Assembly: GCA_944324685.1 (NCBI GenBank)
Contig: CALUXG010000022.1
Location: 1-59,472, forward strand
Direction of reading: 5' to 3'
Length of the DNA stretch: 59,472 nt
Origin: an uncultured Elusimicrobiales bacterium
Lineage (GTDB): Bacteria; Elusimicrobiota; Elusimicrobia; Elusimicrobiales; Elusimicrobiaceae
The position numbers and the translations under genes were made by a program. The stretch's first letter is position 1; each line of letters starts with the position of its first letter. Below are positions 24,807-32,630 of the stretch, in pieces. Below the pieces are notes generated by a model. That model had not been told where the DNA came from, did no database searches, and was given only the letters and a program-made list of their open reading frames with translations.

Positions 24807-25655
24807 ATGCAAGAACAGCGTATTCAAAATATTATGGAGGACACTCCGTCCGTTTCCACCGCTTCAGCCGCCGAGGAAGAAGCCAAGCCCGCCGGTATAG
24901 CGGAGCGTTTTATTGCTTTGCTGATAGACTGGAGCATTATCAGCATTCCGTATCAATTGCTGGCCGCATACTGTATAAACCGTATGCAGTATCCCACCTT
25001 GGAAATGATTTACGGCATTTTGGCCGGCGTTATCGTGCCGTTTATTTTGTATGAGACGCTGTTCAGCTGCGGCGGTCGGAGTACGCTGGGTAAAAAACTG
25101 GTGGGTATACGGGTGGAAAACGCGGAAACGGGCCTGCCTCTGGGATTTGTGCGGGCGTTTGTCCGTGCCGTGGGGTATTTTGTCAGCGCGTTGCTGCTGA
25201 TGTGCGGCTTTCTGTTGGCGTTTATTGATACCCGCCGCCGTGCATTGCATGATTATTTGGCAGGGTCCATTGTCATGCAAGCCCGCTATAAAAGCTGGGG
25301 GGAGAAAATGCTCCTTACGCTTACCGGCGTGGTTTTGATGTTTATTTTTGTCTTTTATTCCTATTCCCAACTTTTTGGCGCCGGTTCCATGGCGCAGCAG
25401 CGCTTGATTAACCGTGCCCAACAGCATGTGGACGATATAGCGTATTTGGAAGAAGTACACCGCATGCAGTTTGGATATTACACCAACGATTTGCTGCGTT
25501 TGTCCATATTGTCCGGTGATCCGGTGCAGTTTCAGCGTGATACGCAGGCGGTGCTGGATAATCGCAATTTTCGCATTGGCGTAAGCAAGGACGGTTTTAA
25601 AATCAGCGCACACGCCAAAGACGCCCGCAAAACGCTGGTATATTATTCGCGCTGA
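24807..25655 (+). CDS. RDD-family membrane protein with C-terminal domain
   Basis: 282 residues. After a charged N-terminal tail comes an RDD domain. It begins AGIAERFIALLIDW, has the second conserved patch GGRSTLGKKLVGIRV and the third FIDTRRRALHDYLAG. A fourth helix (about 168-188) is followed by an 85-residue outward domain of unknown family. That domain contains a helix with Leu-Glu-Glu-Val-His and a Gly-Tyr-Tyr-Thr-Asn-Asp turn reminiscent of the globular part of the pilins in this window. ATG 24807 is chosen over GTG 24795 by the ribosome site. RDD proteins are proposed transporters or sensors; function here is unknown. Confidence 0.8.
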   Translation: MQEQRIQNIMEDTPSVSTASAAEEEAKPAGIAERFIALLIDWSIISIPYQLLAAYCINRMQYPTLEMIYGILAGVIVPFILYETLFSCGGRSTLGKKLVGIRVENAETGLPLGFVRAFVRAVGYFVSALLLMCGFLLAFIDTRRRALHDYLAGSIVMQARYKSWGEKMLLTLTGVVLMFIFVFYSYSQLFGAGSMAQQRLINRAQQHVDDIAYLEEVHRMQFGYYTNDLLRLSILSGDPVQFQRDTQAVLDNRNFRIGVSKDGFKISAHAKDARKTLVYYSR

Positions 25656-25755
25656 CGCCGTATTTGTTTTTATATCCCTCCGCGTATATAGGCGGGGGGA
25701 TGTTTATTGAGAATTAAAACGGGAAATGGCCGTTTTTGCGCACTGTCGCAACATC

Positions 25756-25789
25756 AAAAAAGACCCCCCGATATAATCCATCGGGGGGT
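25756..25789 (-). terminator. Terminator of the minus-strand ncRNA
   Basis: Stem CCCCCCGAT/ATCGGGGGG (25764-25772 with 25780-25788), then six T on the minus strand only. Confidence 0.9.
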
Positions 25790-26145
25790 TCACTTCATCT
25801 CTTTCATTCACTTTTCCTTTTTAAGTCAGGTCAGGCGACTTATCCGTCCAAACCGTCTCCGGCAACCGCACGCTCCGCCACAGGCCGAACCAATACATCA
25901 ACCCACGCGAAACGCCACACGTCTTCACACTACCTTACCGCCAACGCCGCAACTGCACAACCCTCAACCAACACCGGCCATACACCGCAGCCGCTCACGG
26001 CACTGTCTTGCTTGTCCGCTCCGCCGCAACGGCTCACACATCCGCTCGTTGCCGCGGCCCTGCTTCCGGTCAGTCCGCTTTCCTACCCGCTTTCCTTCCT
26101 TCGCAGTTGCCACAGACGTCCACGCACCCAACCCGGGACTGTCTT
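25756..26145 (-). ncRNA. Candidate structured ncRNA, about 390 nt
   Basis: Bounded by a near-consensus promoter and a strong intrinsic terminator on the same strand. The RNA would be G and U rich and C poor, unlike its neighbours. Visible stems include GCAACG (26047-26052) with CGTTGC (26026-26031) and a GCCG/CGGC stem with a 4-nt loop. Near the 5' end a 10-nt word AGGAAAGCGG occurs twice (26087-26096 and 26075-26084). I looked for RNase P RNA, tmRNA, SRP RNA and 6S RNA signatures: the GAGGAAAGUCC and ACAGAA segments, an alanine tRNA-like end, the SRP apical loop and the 6S size. None is convincing. The RNA class is unknown. Confidence 0.65.
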
Positions 26146-26151
26146 ACTGAC

Positions 26152-26179
26152 AGTATAAGCGTATTTATAAATTTGTCAA
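26152..26179 (-). promoter_or_regulatory. Promoter of the minus-strand ncRNA
   Basis: Minus strand TTGACA (26174-26179), 16 nt, TATACT (26152-26157). CTGTC/GACAG, an inverted repeat, spans from just after the -10 to the first transcribed bases. Confidence 0.85.
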
Positions 26180-26306
26180 GGGGTGATTTTTAATTTTTTT
26201 GGAGAATGTATTTTTGTAATATTTTTCGTCTGAGATTCAAAATCTTTTATATCTTTACGAGCGGAAAACTGCACCGATGAGCATGAGAGAAGCCTTTTTA
26301 GCACTT

Positions 26307-26340
26307 AAAAACACCCTATGCTTTTGCATAGGGTGTTTTT
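26307..26340. terminator. Terminator downstream of glyS
   Basis: AACACCCTATGC, loop TTTT, GCATAGGGTGTT, with T-runs on both strands. Confidence 0.88.
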
Positions 26341-26349
26341 GAAGAGTTC

Positions 26350-28413
26350 TTAGAGTTTGGTGATGTCTGCGGTTCCTTGCGTCAGAATGGCGCGTACGCG
26401 CATCAGCAACGCCAGCCTGTTTTGACGTATGGATTTATCTTCCGCGTTTACCATGACATCCGTAAAAAACTGCTCCAGCGGCGCGGCGAAACCCGCAAAC
26501 GTCTGCAGCTGTGTGCGGAACTCCTGCCCCTGCGGGGAGGCGGCGTTTTTTTCGGCCTGTTTGACGGCGGAAAAAAGAGCTTTCTCGGCAGGTTCTGCCA
26601 GCAATACTTCCTGTACGGGAGTATGGACCGGTTCCGCTTTTTTTAAGATATTACAGACGCGTTTGGCGGCTTCGGCGGCGGCTTTAAGCGTTTCGCTGCC
26701 CCGTTCTTGATCCAGCAGACAGACCAAATTTTCCGTTTGTTCCAACGGTATTTCATACCAAGTATTGACAGCTTCTAGCGTGCCGGCTTGATGACCGTGC
26801 TGCTGCATGATCAACGCAAGGCGCTGAAAGAAGAATTTCTTTAATTCTTCTTCCGCCTTTGCCGCGTCATGTCCTGCGTAGAGGGACAATGATTTTTCCG
26901 TCAGTTCTTTTAACGATATGTCCAGCTTTTTTTCCAGCAGTATGCGCACCGCTGCGTAAGCGGCGCGCCGAAGCGCAAAAGGATCCTCACTGCCGGAGGG
27001 AATTTGTCCGATAAGGAAATTGCCGCTCAGCGTATCCATTTTTCCGGCCAGAGACACCAAAGCGCCGGTCAAAGTTTCGGGTAAATCAGAATTGGAAGAA
27101 AGAGGCCAGTAAAACTGCGCCATGGCTTTCCCTTCTTCTTCATGGCCTTCCAATTCGGCGTAGCGGCCGCCCATATATCCTTGCAGCTCCGGAAATTCGT
27201 ATACCACGCTGCTGGCCAAGTCCGCATATGCGTATCCGGCGGCATACGTTACGCTGTCTTTAATGGAGTCTGCTTGCAAGCGGTCGCACAGCCACATAGC
27301 CAAATCCCGCGTGCGGTCAGATTTTTCCAACATATTGCCCAACCCTTCCAAAAAAGTGCGTTCGGCCAATTTATTCTTAAACAAATCCAAGTTTTCCTTT
27401 TTGTCATTTTCATAAAAGAATACGGCGTCGGACAAACGGGCGGACATGACTTTTTTGAAGCCTTCGCGCACTTCGGTTTGATTGGCCGATACGCCGTCTC
27501 GCACGGCGATGAAATAAGGCTGAATGTCATTTCGGCCGTCCACGACGGGGAACATTTTCAGCTGCGTTTTGAAAACCGTAGTGATCAGTTCTTTGGGCAG
27601 CGTTAAAAATTTCAAATCAAAATCGCCTCCGACCGCTACGGGATGTTCGGTAAAATAGACGGTTTCCTCCACCAACTGCGGGTCCAAGTCCGCATGGTAA
27701 CCACGGGCTTTTGCTTCCGCCATGACGCTGCGTATGAGCGTTTCGCGTCGCTCCTGCGGCAGCACCAAAATGGGCTGCGGCTGGGATTTTAAGAGCTGTA
27801 CGTAATAATCCTTGTCGGCTTTTTCCACGCGTATGGGTTTGCGGCCGAAAGAGGTAATGGGATAGGTGTTCCGTCCGGATTTTACTCCGGCCACTTCAAA
27901 CGGAACTATTTTCGTGCCGTACAGAGCAATCAGACTGCGTATGGGGCGCCCCCATTTCAGGCCGCTTTCTTCCCACACCATATTTTTGGCAAATTCCATG
28001 CCTGTTATGATTTTGACAAATATTTCCGGCAGCAATTTGATTGTTTTTTCGCCTTTTATGTTTAAGTCGGCGAAAATAAAGGGGCCTTTGTCCGTTTCTT
28101 TGATAATTAAGTCTTGCGGTTTAACGGCGTTTTTTTGCGCAAAGCCTGCGCTTTGGGGGGTAAAATTTCCCTGAGCGTCTTTGAGCAATTTGGCCGGAGG
28201 GCCTTTGATTTCTTTTTGCACGTCCGCTGCTTTTTCCGCCGTACCTTCTATAATCAGGCACAGGCGCCGGTATGTGCCGAACGTCTCCACTTGTTCATAC
28301 GAAATGCGGTACTCGTCTAAAAACCGTTTAGCCAGTGTTTCCATTTGACTTAAAGCGGGTTTGACAAAACGCGAGGGCAGGTGTTCGCATCCAATTTCCA
28401 AAAACGCGTTCAT
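26350..28413 (-). CDS. glyS: Glycyl-tRNA synthetase beta subunit
   Basis: 687 residues, normal length. It forms the alpha2-beta2 bacterial enzyme with GlyQ and binds tRNA-Gly. It starts with the conserved NAFLEIGCEHLPSRF segment. The central part has the HD-like domain, and the C-terminal helical tRNA-binding domain is present. It overlaps glyQ by 4 nt, so translation is coupled. Confidence 0.96.
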   Translation of the reverse strand: MNAFLEIGCEHLPSRFVKPALSQMETLAKRFLDEYRISYEQVETFGTYRRLCLIIEGTAEKAADVQKEIKGPPAKLLKDAQGNFTPQSAGFAQKNAVKPQDLIIKETDKGPFIFADLNIKGEKTIKLLPEIFVKIITGMEFAKNMVWEESGLKWGRPIRSLIALYGTKIVPFEVAGVKSGRNTYPITSFGRKPIRVEKADKDYYVQLLKSQPQPILVLPQERRETLIRSVMAEAKARGYHADLDPQLVEETVYFTEHPVAVGGDFDLKFLTLPKELITTVFKTQLKMFPVVDGRNDIQPYFIAVRDGVSANQTEVREGFKKVMSARLSDAVFFYENDKKENLDLFKNKLAERTFLEGLGNMLEKSDRTRDLAMWLCDRLQADSIKDSVTYAAGYAYADLASSVVYEFPELQGYMGGRYAELEGHEEEGKAMAQFYWPLSSNSDLPETLTGALVSLAGKMDTLSGNFLIGQIPSGSEDPFALRRAAYAAVRILLEKKLDISLKELTEKSLSLYAGHDAAKAEEELKKFFFQRLALIMQQHGHQAGTLEAVNTWYEIPLEQTENLVCLLDQERGSETLKAAAEAAKRVCNILKKAEPVHTPVQEVLLAEPAEKALFSAVKQAEKNAASPQGQEFRTQLQTFAGFAAPLEQFFTDVMVNAEDKSIRQNRLALLMRVRAILTQGTADITKL

Positions 28414-29297
28414 TTTGCGGCCTCCTCTTTCTTTTCTTCTTTGGGTTGCGTGCTGTCCACATATACTTTGGCGCAGGCTTTGGCCAGATTGCGGATTTTG
28501 GTGATAATGTTTGTCCTATCCGATACGGATATGGCTCCGCGCGCTTCCAGCATGTTAAAGTAATGGGAGACGCGCATGGCGCATTCATAAGCCGGCAAAT
28601 ACAGGCCTTTTTTGCACAAAGCGTAACATTGCGCCTCATTTTCTTCAATGTCCCGCCGCAGACGCTGCGTGTTGGATTCTTCAAAATAATAATGGGAAAA
28701 TTGCCGTTCCGCCTCTTGATGTACGTCGCGATACGTAACGGCGTCATTCCAGCGTATGTCAAAAACATTGTCCACTTTTTGGCAATACATGGCGATACGT
28801 TCCAACCCGTATGTAATTTCTACGGTGATGGGGTTCAAGCTGTAGCCCGCCATATTTTGAAAGTAGGTAAATTGCGTAATTTCCATGCCGTCAAGCCATA
28901 TTTCCCAGCCGACGCCGGAGGCACCCAAGGTGGGGGACTGCCAATCGTCTTCAATAAAACGCACGTCGTGTTCTTTAGGGTCAAGGCCGATGGCTTTTAA
29001 GGAATTTAGGTAAATTTCCTGTATGTCGGCGGGGGCGGGTTTCATGATGACCTGATACTGGTAATATTTGCCCAAACGGTTTGGATTTTCGCCGTAACGT
29101 CCGTCGGCAGGCCGCCGGCAGGGTTCCACGTAAGCGCGGTTGACGGGCGTTTTTGTCAGCGCGCCCAGCACGGTGGCGGGATTGAAAGTCCCCGCTCCCT
29201 TTTCCATGTCATAAGGCTGCACCAAAATGCAGCCCTGTTTCTTCCAATATTCATTCAAAGAAGAAATAATATCCTGAAAATTTTTGCCGTATTTCAT
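28410..29297 (-). CDS. glyQ: Glycyl-tRNA synthetase alpha subunit
   Basis: 295 residues from ATG 29297. It is the catalytic class II subunit. Motifs are visible in QGCILVQPYDMEKGAGTFNP, EPCRRPADGRYGENPNR and GWEIWLDGMEITQFTYFQ. A longer frame to 29318 is rejected, since a TATAAT on the minus strand at 29305-29310 ends 7 nt before 29297 and the family starts here. No ribosome site is seen, so a leaderless message is likely. Confidence 0.96.
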   Translation of the reverse strand: MKYGKNFQDIISSLNEYWKKQGCILVQPYDMEKGAGTFNPATVLGALTKTPVNRAYVEPCRRPADGRYGENPNRLGKYYQYQVIMKPAPADIQEIYLNSLKAIGLDPKEHDVRFIEDDWQSPTLGASGVGWEIWLDGMEITQFTYFQNMAGYSLNPITVEITYGLERIAMYCQKVDNVFDIRWNDAVTYRDVHQEAERQFSHYYFEESNTQRLRRDIEENEAQCYALCKKGLYLPAYECAMRVSHYFNMLEARGAISVSDRTNIITKIRNLAKACAKVYVDSTQPKEEKKEEAAK

Positions 29298-29304
29298 ATA
29301 TATA

Positions 29305-29310
29305 ATTATA
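29305..29310 (-). promoter_or_regulatory. glyQ -10 element
   Basis: Perfect TATAAT on the minus strand, 7 nt before the glyQ ATG. It is back to back with the promoter of the HAD gene at 29339-29344. Confidence 0.6.
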
Positions 29311-29334
29311 CAAAACACGGTGCAGGCGGGCTAT

Positions 29335-29344
29335 TTGCTACAAT
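29335..29344 (+). promoter_or_regulatory. HAD gene promoter (extended -10)
   Basis: TTGCTACAAT, with TACAAT at 29339-29344, ending 6 nt before ATG 29351. Its surrounding bases match the yceD promoter almost exactly. Confidence 0.6.
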
Positions 29345-29350
29345 AAAAAC

Positions 29351-30007
29351 ATGATTACTACTGTGATTTTTGACATGGACGGTACGATTTTTTCCACCGA
29401 ACCGATTTATTTTAAGTGTTACCAAATGGCCGCAGAACCCATGGGCCTGAAATTTACGTTTGAGCTGTTTGAGAGCTGTATCGGAATGAGTGTGGATGAG
29501 TCGTCCAAATTGGTTAAAAGTTATTTTGGACGGGATGTAGACGTGAAATATTTATATGAGGAATGCTCCCGCAATGTAGAAGCTTATTTTGCTTCCCATA
29601 AAGTGCCTTTTAGACCTTGCGCTAAAGAAACGTTGGAGTATTTTCATCAACGCGGATTAAAACTGGGATTGGCCACTTCTAACATTACCCGTTGGGTGGA
29701 TATATTGTTGGAAAAAGAAGGATTAAAAAATTATTTTTCTTCCATCGTTACTTTCAATCATGTAGACAAACCCAAACCCCATCCGGAGGTCTACTTGCGC
29801 AGCGCCCAAAATTTAGGAGTGGATGTGGGCGAATGTCTGGCTATAGAAGATTCCGTGGCGGGGGCTATCGCGGCTATATCGGCGGGTATGCGTACGGTGG
29901 TGGTGCCGGATCTGAAGAAACCAAATTCTTTCGTACGGGAAAACGCCTTTCGGATTTATAAAAGTCTGTGCGAGATGGGAGCGGAGATGGAAGAAATTCT
30001 GGGGTAA
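29351..30007 (+). CDS. HAD-superfamily phosphatase
   Basis: 218 residues. Motif I is DMDGT at about 8-12, where the first Asp is the nucleophile. Motif II is TSN near 108-110. Motif III has the Lys of KPKPHPE near 141-147, and motif IV is IEDSVAGA near 162-169. An alpha-helical cap lies between motifs I and II. It is of the beta-phosphoglucomutase / phosphatase subgroup, and the substrate cannot be read. A -10 element directly before the ATG suggests a leaderless message. Confidence 0.88.
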   Translation: MITTVIFDMDGTIFSTEPIYFKCYQMAAEPMGLKFTFELFESCIGMSVDESSKLVKSYFGRDVDVKYLYEECSRNVEAYFASHKVPFRPCAKETLEYFHQRGLKLGLATSNITRWVDILLEKEGLKNYFSSIVTFNHVDKPKPHPEVYLRSAQNLGVDVGECLAIEDSVAGAIAAISAGMRTVVVPDLKKPNSFVRENAFRIYKSLCEMGAEMEEILG

Positions 30008-30168
30008 ACCACCGCTATGCGATGCGGCAATGTCCGTTGCGAGGCTGTTCGGAGGTTATTGCTGTTTTGCTCTTGCCATAGCCATTGTGTCTGTGTTATT
30101 ATCGGTTTTTCGTCTGTTTGTTGCCGGTGCTGTTAAGTCGTTTTTATTTGCCGAAAATTGTCTTGTTC

Positions 30169-30267
30169 TTGACTCGTTTTTTTTTTTTGATACCCTGTAT
30201 GTGGCGAAAATATAAACGTTTTTAAGATGTGTTTTTGTCGAATTAAACGCAGATGTAAGGAGAAAAA
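30169..30267 (+). promoter_or_regulatory. Pilin upstream cassette 3 (altered)
   Basis: TTGACT (30169-30174), CG, 12 T (30177-30188), GATACCC, then TGTATGT (30196-30202) where cassettes 1 and 2 have TATACAT. GTGTTTTTG and AATTAAACGC follow as in the others. AAGGAG is present before the ATA. The weakened -10 and the start codon change occur together. Confidence 0.6.
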
Positions 30268-30765
30268 ATAAAAAAAGGGTTTACGCTGATTGAGCTGTTA
30301 GTTGTTGTACTTATTATCGGCATTTTAGCCGCCATTGCTTTGCCTCAATATGAACGGGCGGTCAAACGCAGCCATTATACACAGCTGATGCTGCTTGCCC
30401 GCACTATGAGAGACGCACAAGAAATGTATTATCTGGCAAATGGCGAGTATGCTCAAAATTGGGAAGAAATCGGCACGGACTTTATGCCGGCGGGCGGAAC
30501 GGTAAGCGCTGATAAAAAAAGGCTTTCTTATCCGGATGGAATGAATTGCTTTATTAACCAATCGGACTCTGCTTTGGTGGACAGTGTAAAAAGTGGTGTG
30601 GGGCATGCAATGGCTTTTCAAAAGGGAAACCGTTCCGATATAGACAGACACAGCTGGTGCGGCCGGCGTTATGATGATCCCGTTTTTTCCGAAGAAGCGC
30701 AAGCTTTATGTAAAAGTTTGACCGGAAAAACAAGAATGGAACAAGGGGTCTATTATTTCAATTAA
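30268..30765 (+). CDS. Type IV pilin-like protein 3, ATA start codon
   Basis: 165 codons that align with pilins 1 and 2 from the first residue, but the initiator position is ATA. After it come Lys-Lys-Gly-Phe-Thr-Leu-Ile-Glu, the usual hydrophobic helix and Leu-Pro-Gln-Tyr-Glu. An in-frame TAA lies four codons upstream, so no other start restores the leader. The TTG at 30340 would remove the cleavage site and most of the helix. AAGGAG is well placed for the ATA. The rest of the frame is intact to its C-terminal Cys and Tyr-Tyr-Phe-Asn end. It is either weakly initiated at ATA or silenced by one base change. Confidence 0.7.
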   Translation: MKKGFTLIELLVVVLIIGILAAIALPQYERAVKRSHYTQLMLLARTMRDAQEMYYLANGEYAQNWEEIGTDFMPAGGTVSADKKRLSYPDGMNCFINQSDSALVDSVKSGVGHAMAFQKGNRSDIDRHSWCGRRYDDPVFSEEAQALCKSLTGKTRMEQGVYYFN

Positions 30766-30785
30766 AAAGCTTGCTTCCTCTTTCA

Positions 30786-30811
30786 AAAACCCCGCCGGTT
30801 GGCGGTTGAAA
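30786..30811 (-). terminator. Terminator after recO
   Basis: CCGCC, loop, GGCGG, flanked by AA/TT pairs. A T-run is present on the minus strand. Confidence 0.65.
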
Positions 30812-30817
30812 AAAGCA

Positions 30818-31531
30818 TTAATGCGCTTGCACGGGAATCAAAGTTGTTTCGGGCCGCTCTTCTTTTTGGGCCGATGTTTTGGCGGGTAAATCTTCCGCGG
30901 GCAGCGTAAACGGTTTTAAGGTATGCAGCGGAACATTCAGATATCGGCTTAAAAAGCGGCGGCAGACTTCGCTGCATTTGCTTAATGAGAGCAAATCTTC
31001 CGCGTCCGTAAACGTCAAATTGGAAAATTTATCCTCATGCATGCGCTTCCAAAACTGCGGCGTAATTTGCAAAACGGGATGATCCAGTCCAAAGCCTGCC
31101 GCCTCCATAATACGCAGAGTAAAAGCGGGGACAAAAGCCGCGTTTGCTTCCCCGTATTCCAATTCCGTCAATGCTTGTAAAAGCAAATGGTATTTGGTCT
31201 CGTTGGGCTGATTTAGCGGTGTCAGGCGCATCATGAGTTCGCAAAAATGAAAAGCCAGTGTTTGCTTCTTTAGATTTTGACGTATGTGGGGGAAAACATG
31301 GCTGATTTTTCCTCCCGTTACCGTGCCCAGCGTGTTTTTATTTCGGGCATATATGCGGTATTGCGCACACGAGAAAGGTTCGCTTAAGGCTTTTAATTTT
31401 CCTTTGGCGCGGTTTACCCCGGGCAGGCGCAAATTAATTCTCCCGTGCCGTAAGGTGTAAAGAGAAATCAGACGGTCCGCTTCTCGGAAATCTTGGCGAA
31501 AAAGTACAATGCCGGCGTCGGTAAATATCAT
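30818..31531 (-). CDS. recO: DNA repair protein RecO
   Basis: 237 residues from ATG 31531. RecO anneals single strands and helps load RecA with RecR. The N-terminal OB fold starts IFTDAGIVLFRQDFREADRLISLYT, with GRINLRLPGVNRAKGKL. The C-terminal helical part is present, but no zinc cysteines are seen. The C-terminal tail of about 25 residues is Pro/Glu/Thr rich. The longer frame to 31618 is rejected, as a -10 element sits 6 nt before 31531. Confidence 0.9.
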   Translation of the reverse strand: MIFTDAGIVLFRQDFREADRLISLYTLRHGRINLRLPGVNRAKGKLKALSEPFSCAQYRIYARNKNTLGTVTGGKISHVFPHIRQNLKKQTLAFHFCELMMRLTPLNQPNETKYHLLLQALTELEYGEANAAFVPAFTLRIMEAAGFGLDHPVLQITPQFWKRMHEDKFSNLTFTDAEDLLSLSKCSEVCRRFLSRYLNVPLHTLKPFTLPAEDLPAKTSAQKEERPETTLIPVQAH

Positions 31532-31537
31532 ATATTT

Positions 31538-31549
31538 ACTGTAGCAAAT
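31538..31549 (-). promoter_or_regulatory. recO promoter (extended -10)
   Basis: Minus strand ATTTGCTACAGT, with TACAGT at 31538-31543, ending 6 nt before the ATG. Predicted leaderless. Confidence 0.55.
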
Positions 31550-31649
31550 TTTTGCTATCTGCGTGCCGGAAAAAACGCTTGCATTTGGAAAATGCTTGGC
31601 AGAGCTTCGGCGTAACACCGTATCGGGCGTTATAAATCAGGAAAATGCA

Positions 31650-31789
31650 TGTACAAGTTCGTTCCGATAAGTTATAATATATAAGTCCTTAAAATGGCGC
31701 TCGTTTTGCGCCCAAGGAGAATTTAACTTAATACAGGAGTGTACGGGCCTGAGACGGACGTTAAGCCTCCGCCCGTATAAAAAAGACGC
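31650..31789 (+). promoter_or_regulatory. rpmH promoter and leader
   Basis: TATAAT at 31673-31678, with a weak TGTACA 17 nt upstream. The leader of about 105 nt holds AAGGAG (31715-31720), AGGAG (31735-31739) and a long-range stem GTACGGGC / GCCCGTAT (31741-31748 and 31771-31778). A 13-codon frame from GTG 31739 to TAA ends Lys-Pro-Pro-Pro-Val and could be a leader peptide. No ribosome site lies directly before rpmH. Confidence 0.5.
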
Positions 31790-31927
31790 ATGTTACCTAC
31801 ATACAGACCTAATAAAGCTAAAAGAGCTAAACATATCGGATTCCGCGCCCGCATGGCCACCGCCGGCGGCCGCAAAGTCCTTAGCGCCAGAAGAGCCAAA
31901 GGCCGCCACGAATTGATTCGGGCCTAA
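31790..31927 (+). CDS. rpmH: Ribosomal protein L34
   Basis: A 45-residue gene with sequence [14 protein letters not shown], then a Gly-Phe-Arg-Ala-Arg-Met segment, Thr-Ala-Gly-Gly-Arg and Arg-Arg-Ala-Lys-Gly-Arg. This is the standard L34 pattern. It is followed at once by rnpA, the near-universal partner. The start lacks a close ribosome site; see the leader entry. Confidence 0.96.
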   Translation: MLPTYRPNKAKRAKHIGFRARMATAGGRKVLSARRAKGRHELIRA

Positions 31928-31928
31928 T

Positions 31929-32327
31929 ATGTATTCCCATGGCTTGCCGCGCAGCCGCCGCCTGCATCTGAAAAACGATTTTAAGAATATCATACAGAGC
32001 GGGCGGAGAATAGCAGGCTTAGGCTTGGTGCTGTGGTGGAAGCCGGCCCCTATGGGACACGAAGACAAACGCATGGGGCTTGTCGTATCCAGAAAGCTGG
32101 GAAATGCGGTGCAGAGAAACCGCATCAAGAGGCTTCTTCGTGAAGCTTTCAGACTGAATCGGGAAAGATTGCAAGGCGGGGTGGATTATATTTTTTCTCC
32201 CCGCGACAGCGAGAGCTTGGCCAGCGCCGACGCGGCGGAGAATGCCGTTTTGAGTCTGTGCCGCCAAGCCGGCTTAGTGTTAGAACCGTCGTCCGCGGAC
32301 CAAAAGTCCGCGCAAACGTATGAATAA
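31929..32327 (+). CDS. rnpA: RNase P protein component
   Basis: 132 residues. It binds the RNase P RNA and the 5' leader of pre-tRNA. The RNR motif lies in [18 protein letters not shown] near 58-75, with basic and aromatic residues before it. It overlaps yidD by 8 nt. The gene for the RNA partner was not recognised in this window. Confidence 0.95.
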   Translation: MYSHGLPRSRRLHLKNDFKNIIQSGRRIAGLGLVLWWKPAPMGHEDKRMGLVVSRKLGNAVQRNRIKRLLREAFRLNRERLQGGVDYIFSPRDSESLASADAAENAVLSLCRQAGLVLEPSSADQKSAQTYE

Positions 32328-32556
32328 GATTTCGCTGACAGGCAGAAAGATTCTGCTGATGTCTTTGAGTGTTTTTATGCTGTTGGTACGGCCATTGTTG
32401 GGGCCGCGCGGCGTATGCCGTTTTACGCCCACCTGCAGCCAATATACCAAAGAAGCAATAAGCAAATACGGGGTGTTTAAGGGGGGATGGTTGTCCGTAT
32501 GCAGGATAGGCAAGTGCCATCCTTTTCACGCGGGCGGCTATGACCCCGTGCCTTAA
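32320..32556 (+). CDS. yidD: Membrane protein insertion efficiency factor YidD
   Basis: 78 residues. A small membrane-associated protein that assists YidC. Family marks are [20 protein letters not shown] (near 28-47) and the C-terminal [14 protein letters not shown]. It lies between rnpA and yidC as in most bacteria. Confidence 0.95.
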   Translation: MNKISLTGRKILLMSLSVFMLLVRPLLGPRGVCRFTPTCSQYTKEAISKYGVFKGGWLSVCRIGKCHPFHAGGYDPVP

Positions 32557-32630
32557 GCGCCCGTTTTCCCGTGTCATGAAAGCCCGCTGAAAAAGTCCGC
32601 CGTTTCAAACGGCCGTATTCAGAGGATTTT

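Larger units (their letters stand above)
25656..26349. other. Protein-gene-free stretch holding a minus-strand RNA
   Basis: Nearly 700 bases without a credible protein. The two plus-strand frames of 140-147 codons read as Pro/Thr/Ser/Ala-rich low complexity and lack ribosome sites. The minus strand carries a promoter at 26152-26179 and a terminator at 25756-25789 that bracket a candidate RNA. The rest (26180-26305) is AT rich with nothing recognised, before the glyS terminator. Confidence 0.7.

Noticed and set aside
25756-26145. RNase P RNA, tmRNA or SRP RNA
   Set aside because: The conserved core words of each were looked for and not found; the AGGAAAGCGG words only superficially resemble the RNase P P4 segment.
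25707-26158. Plus-strand frames of 140-147 codons
   Set aside because: Low-complexity Pro/Thr/Ser/Ala sequence, no ribosome site, and the region is bracketed by minus-strand promoter and terminator.
30030-30215. 61-codon hydrophobic frame
   Set aside because: Its end is translated from the 12-T tract of the pilin cassette; no ribosome site.
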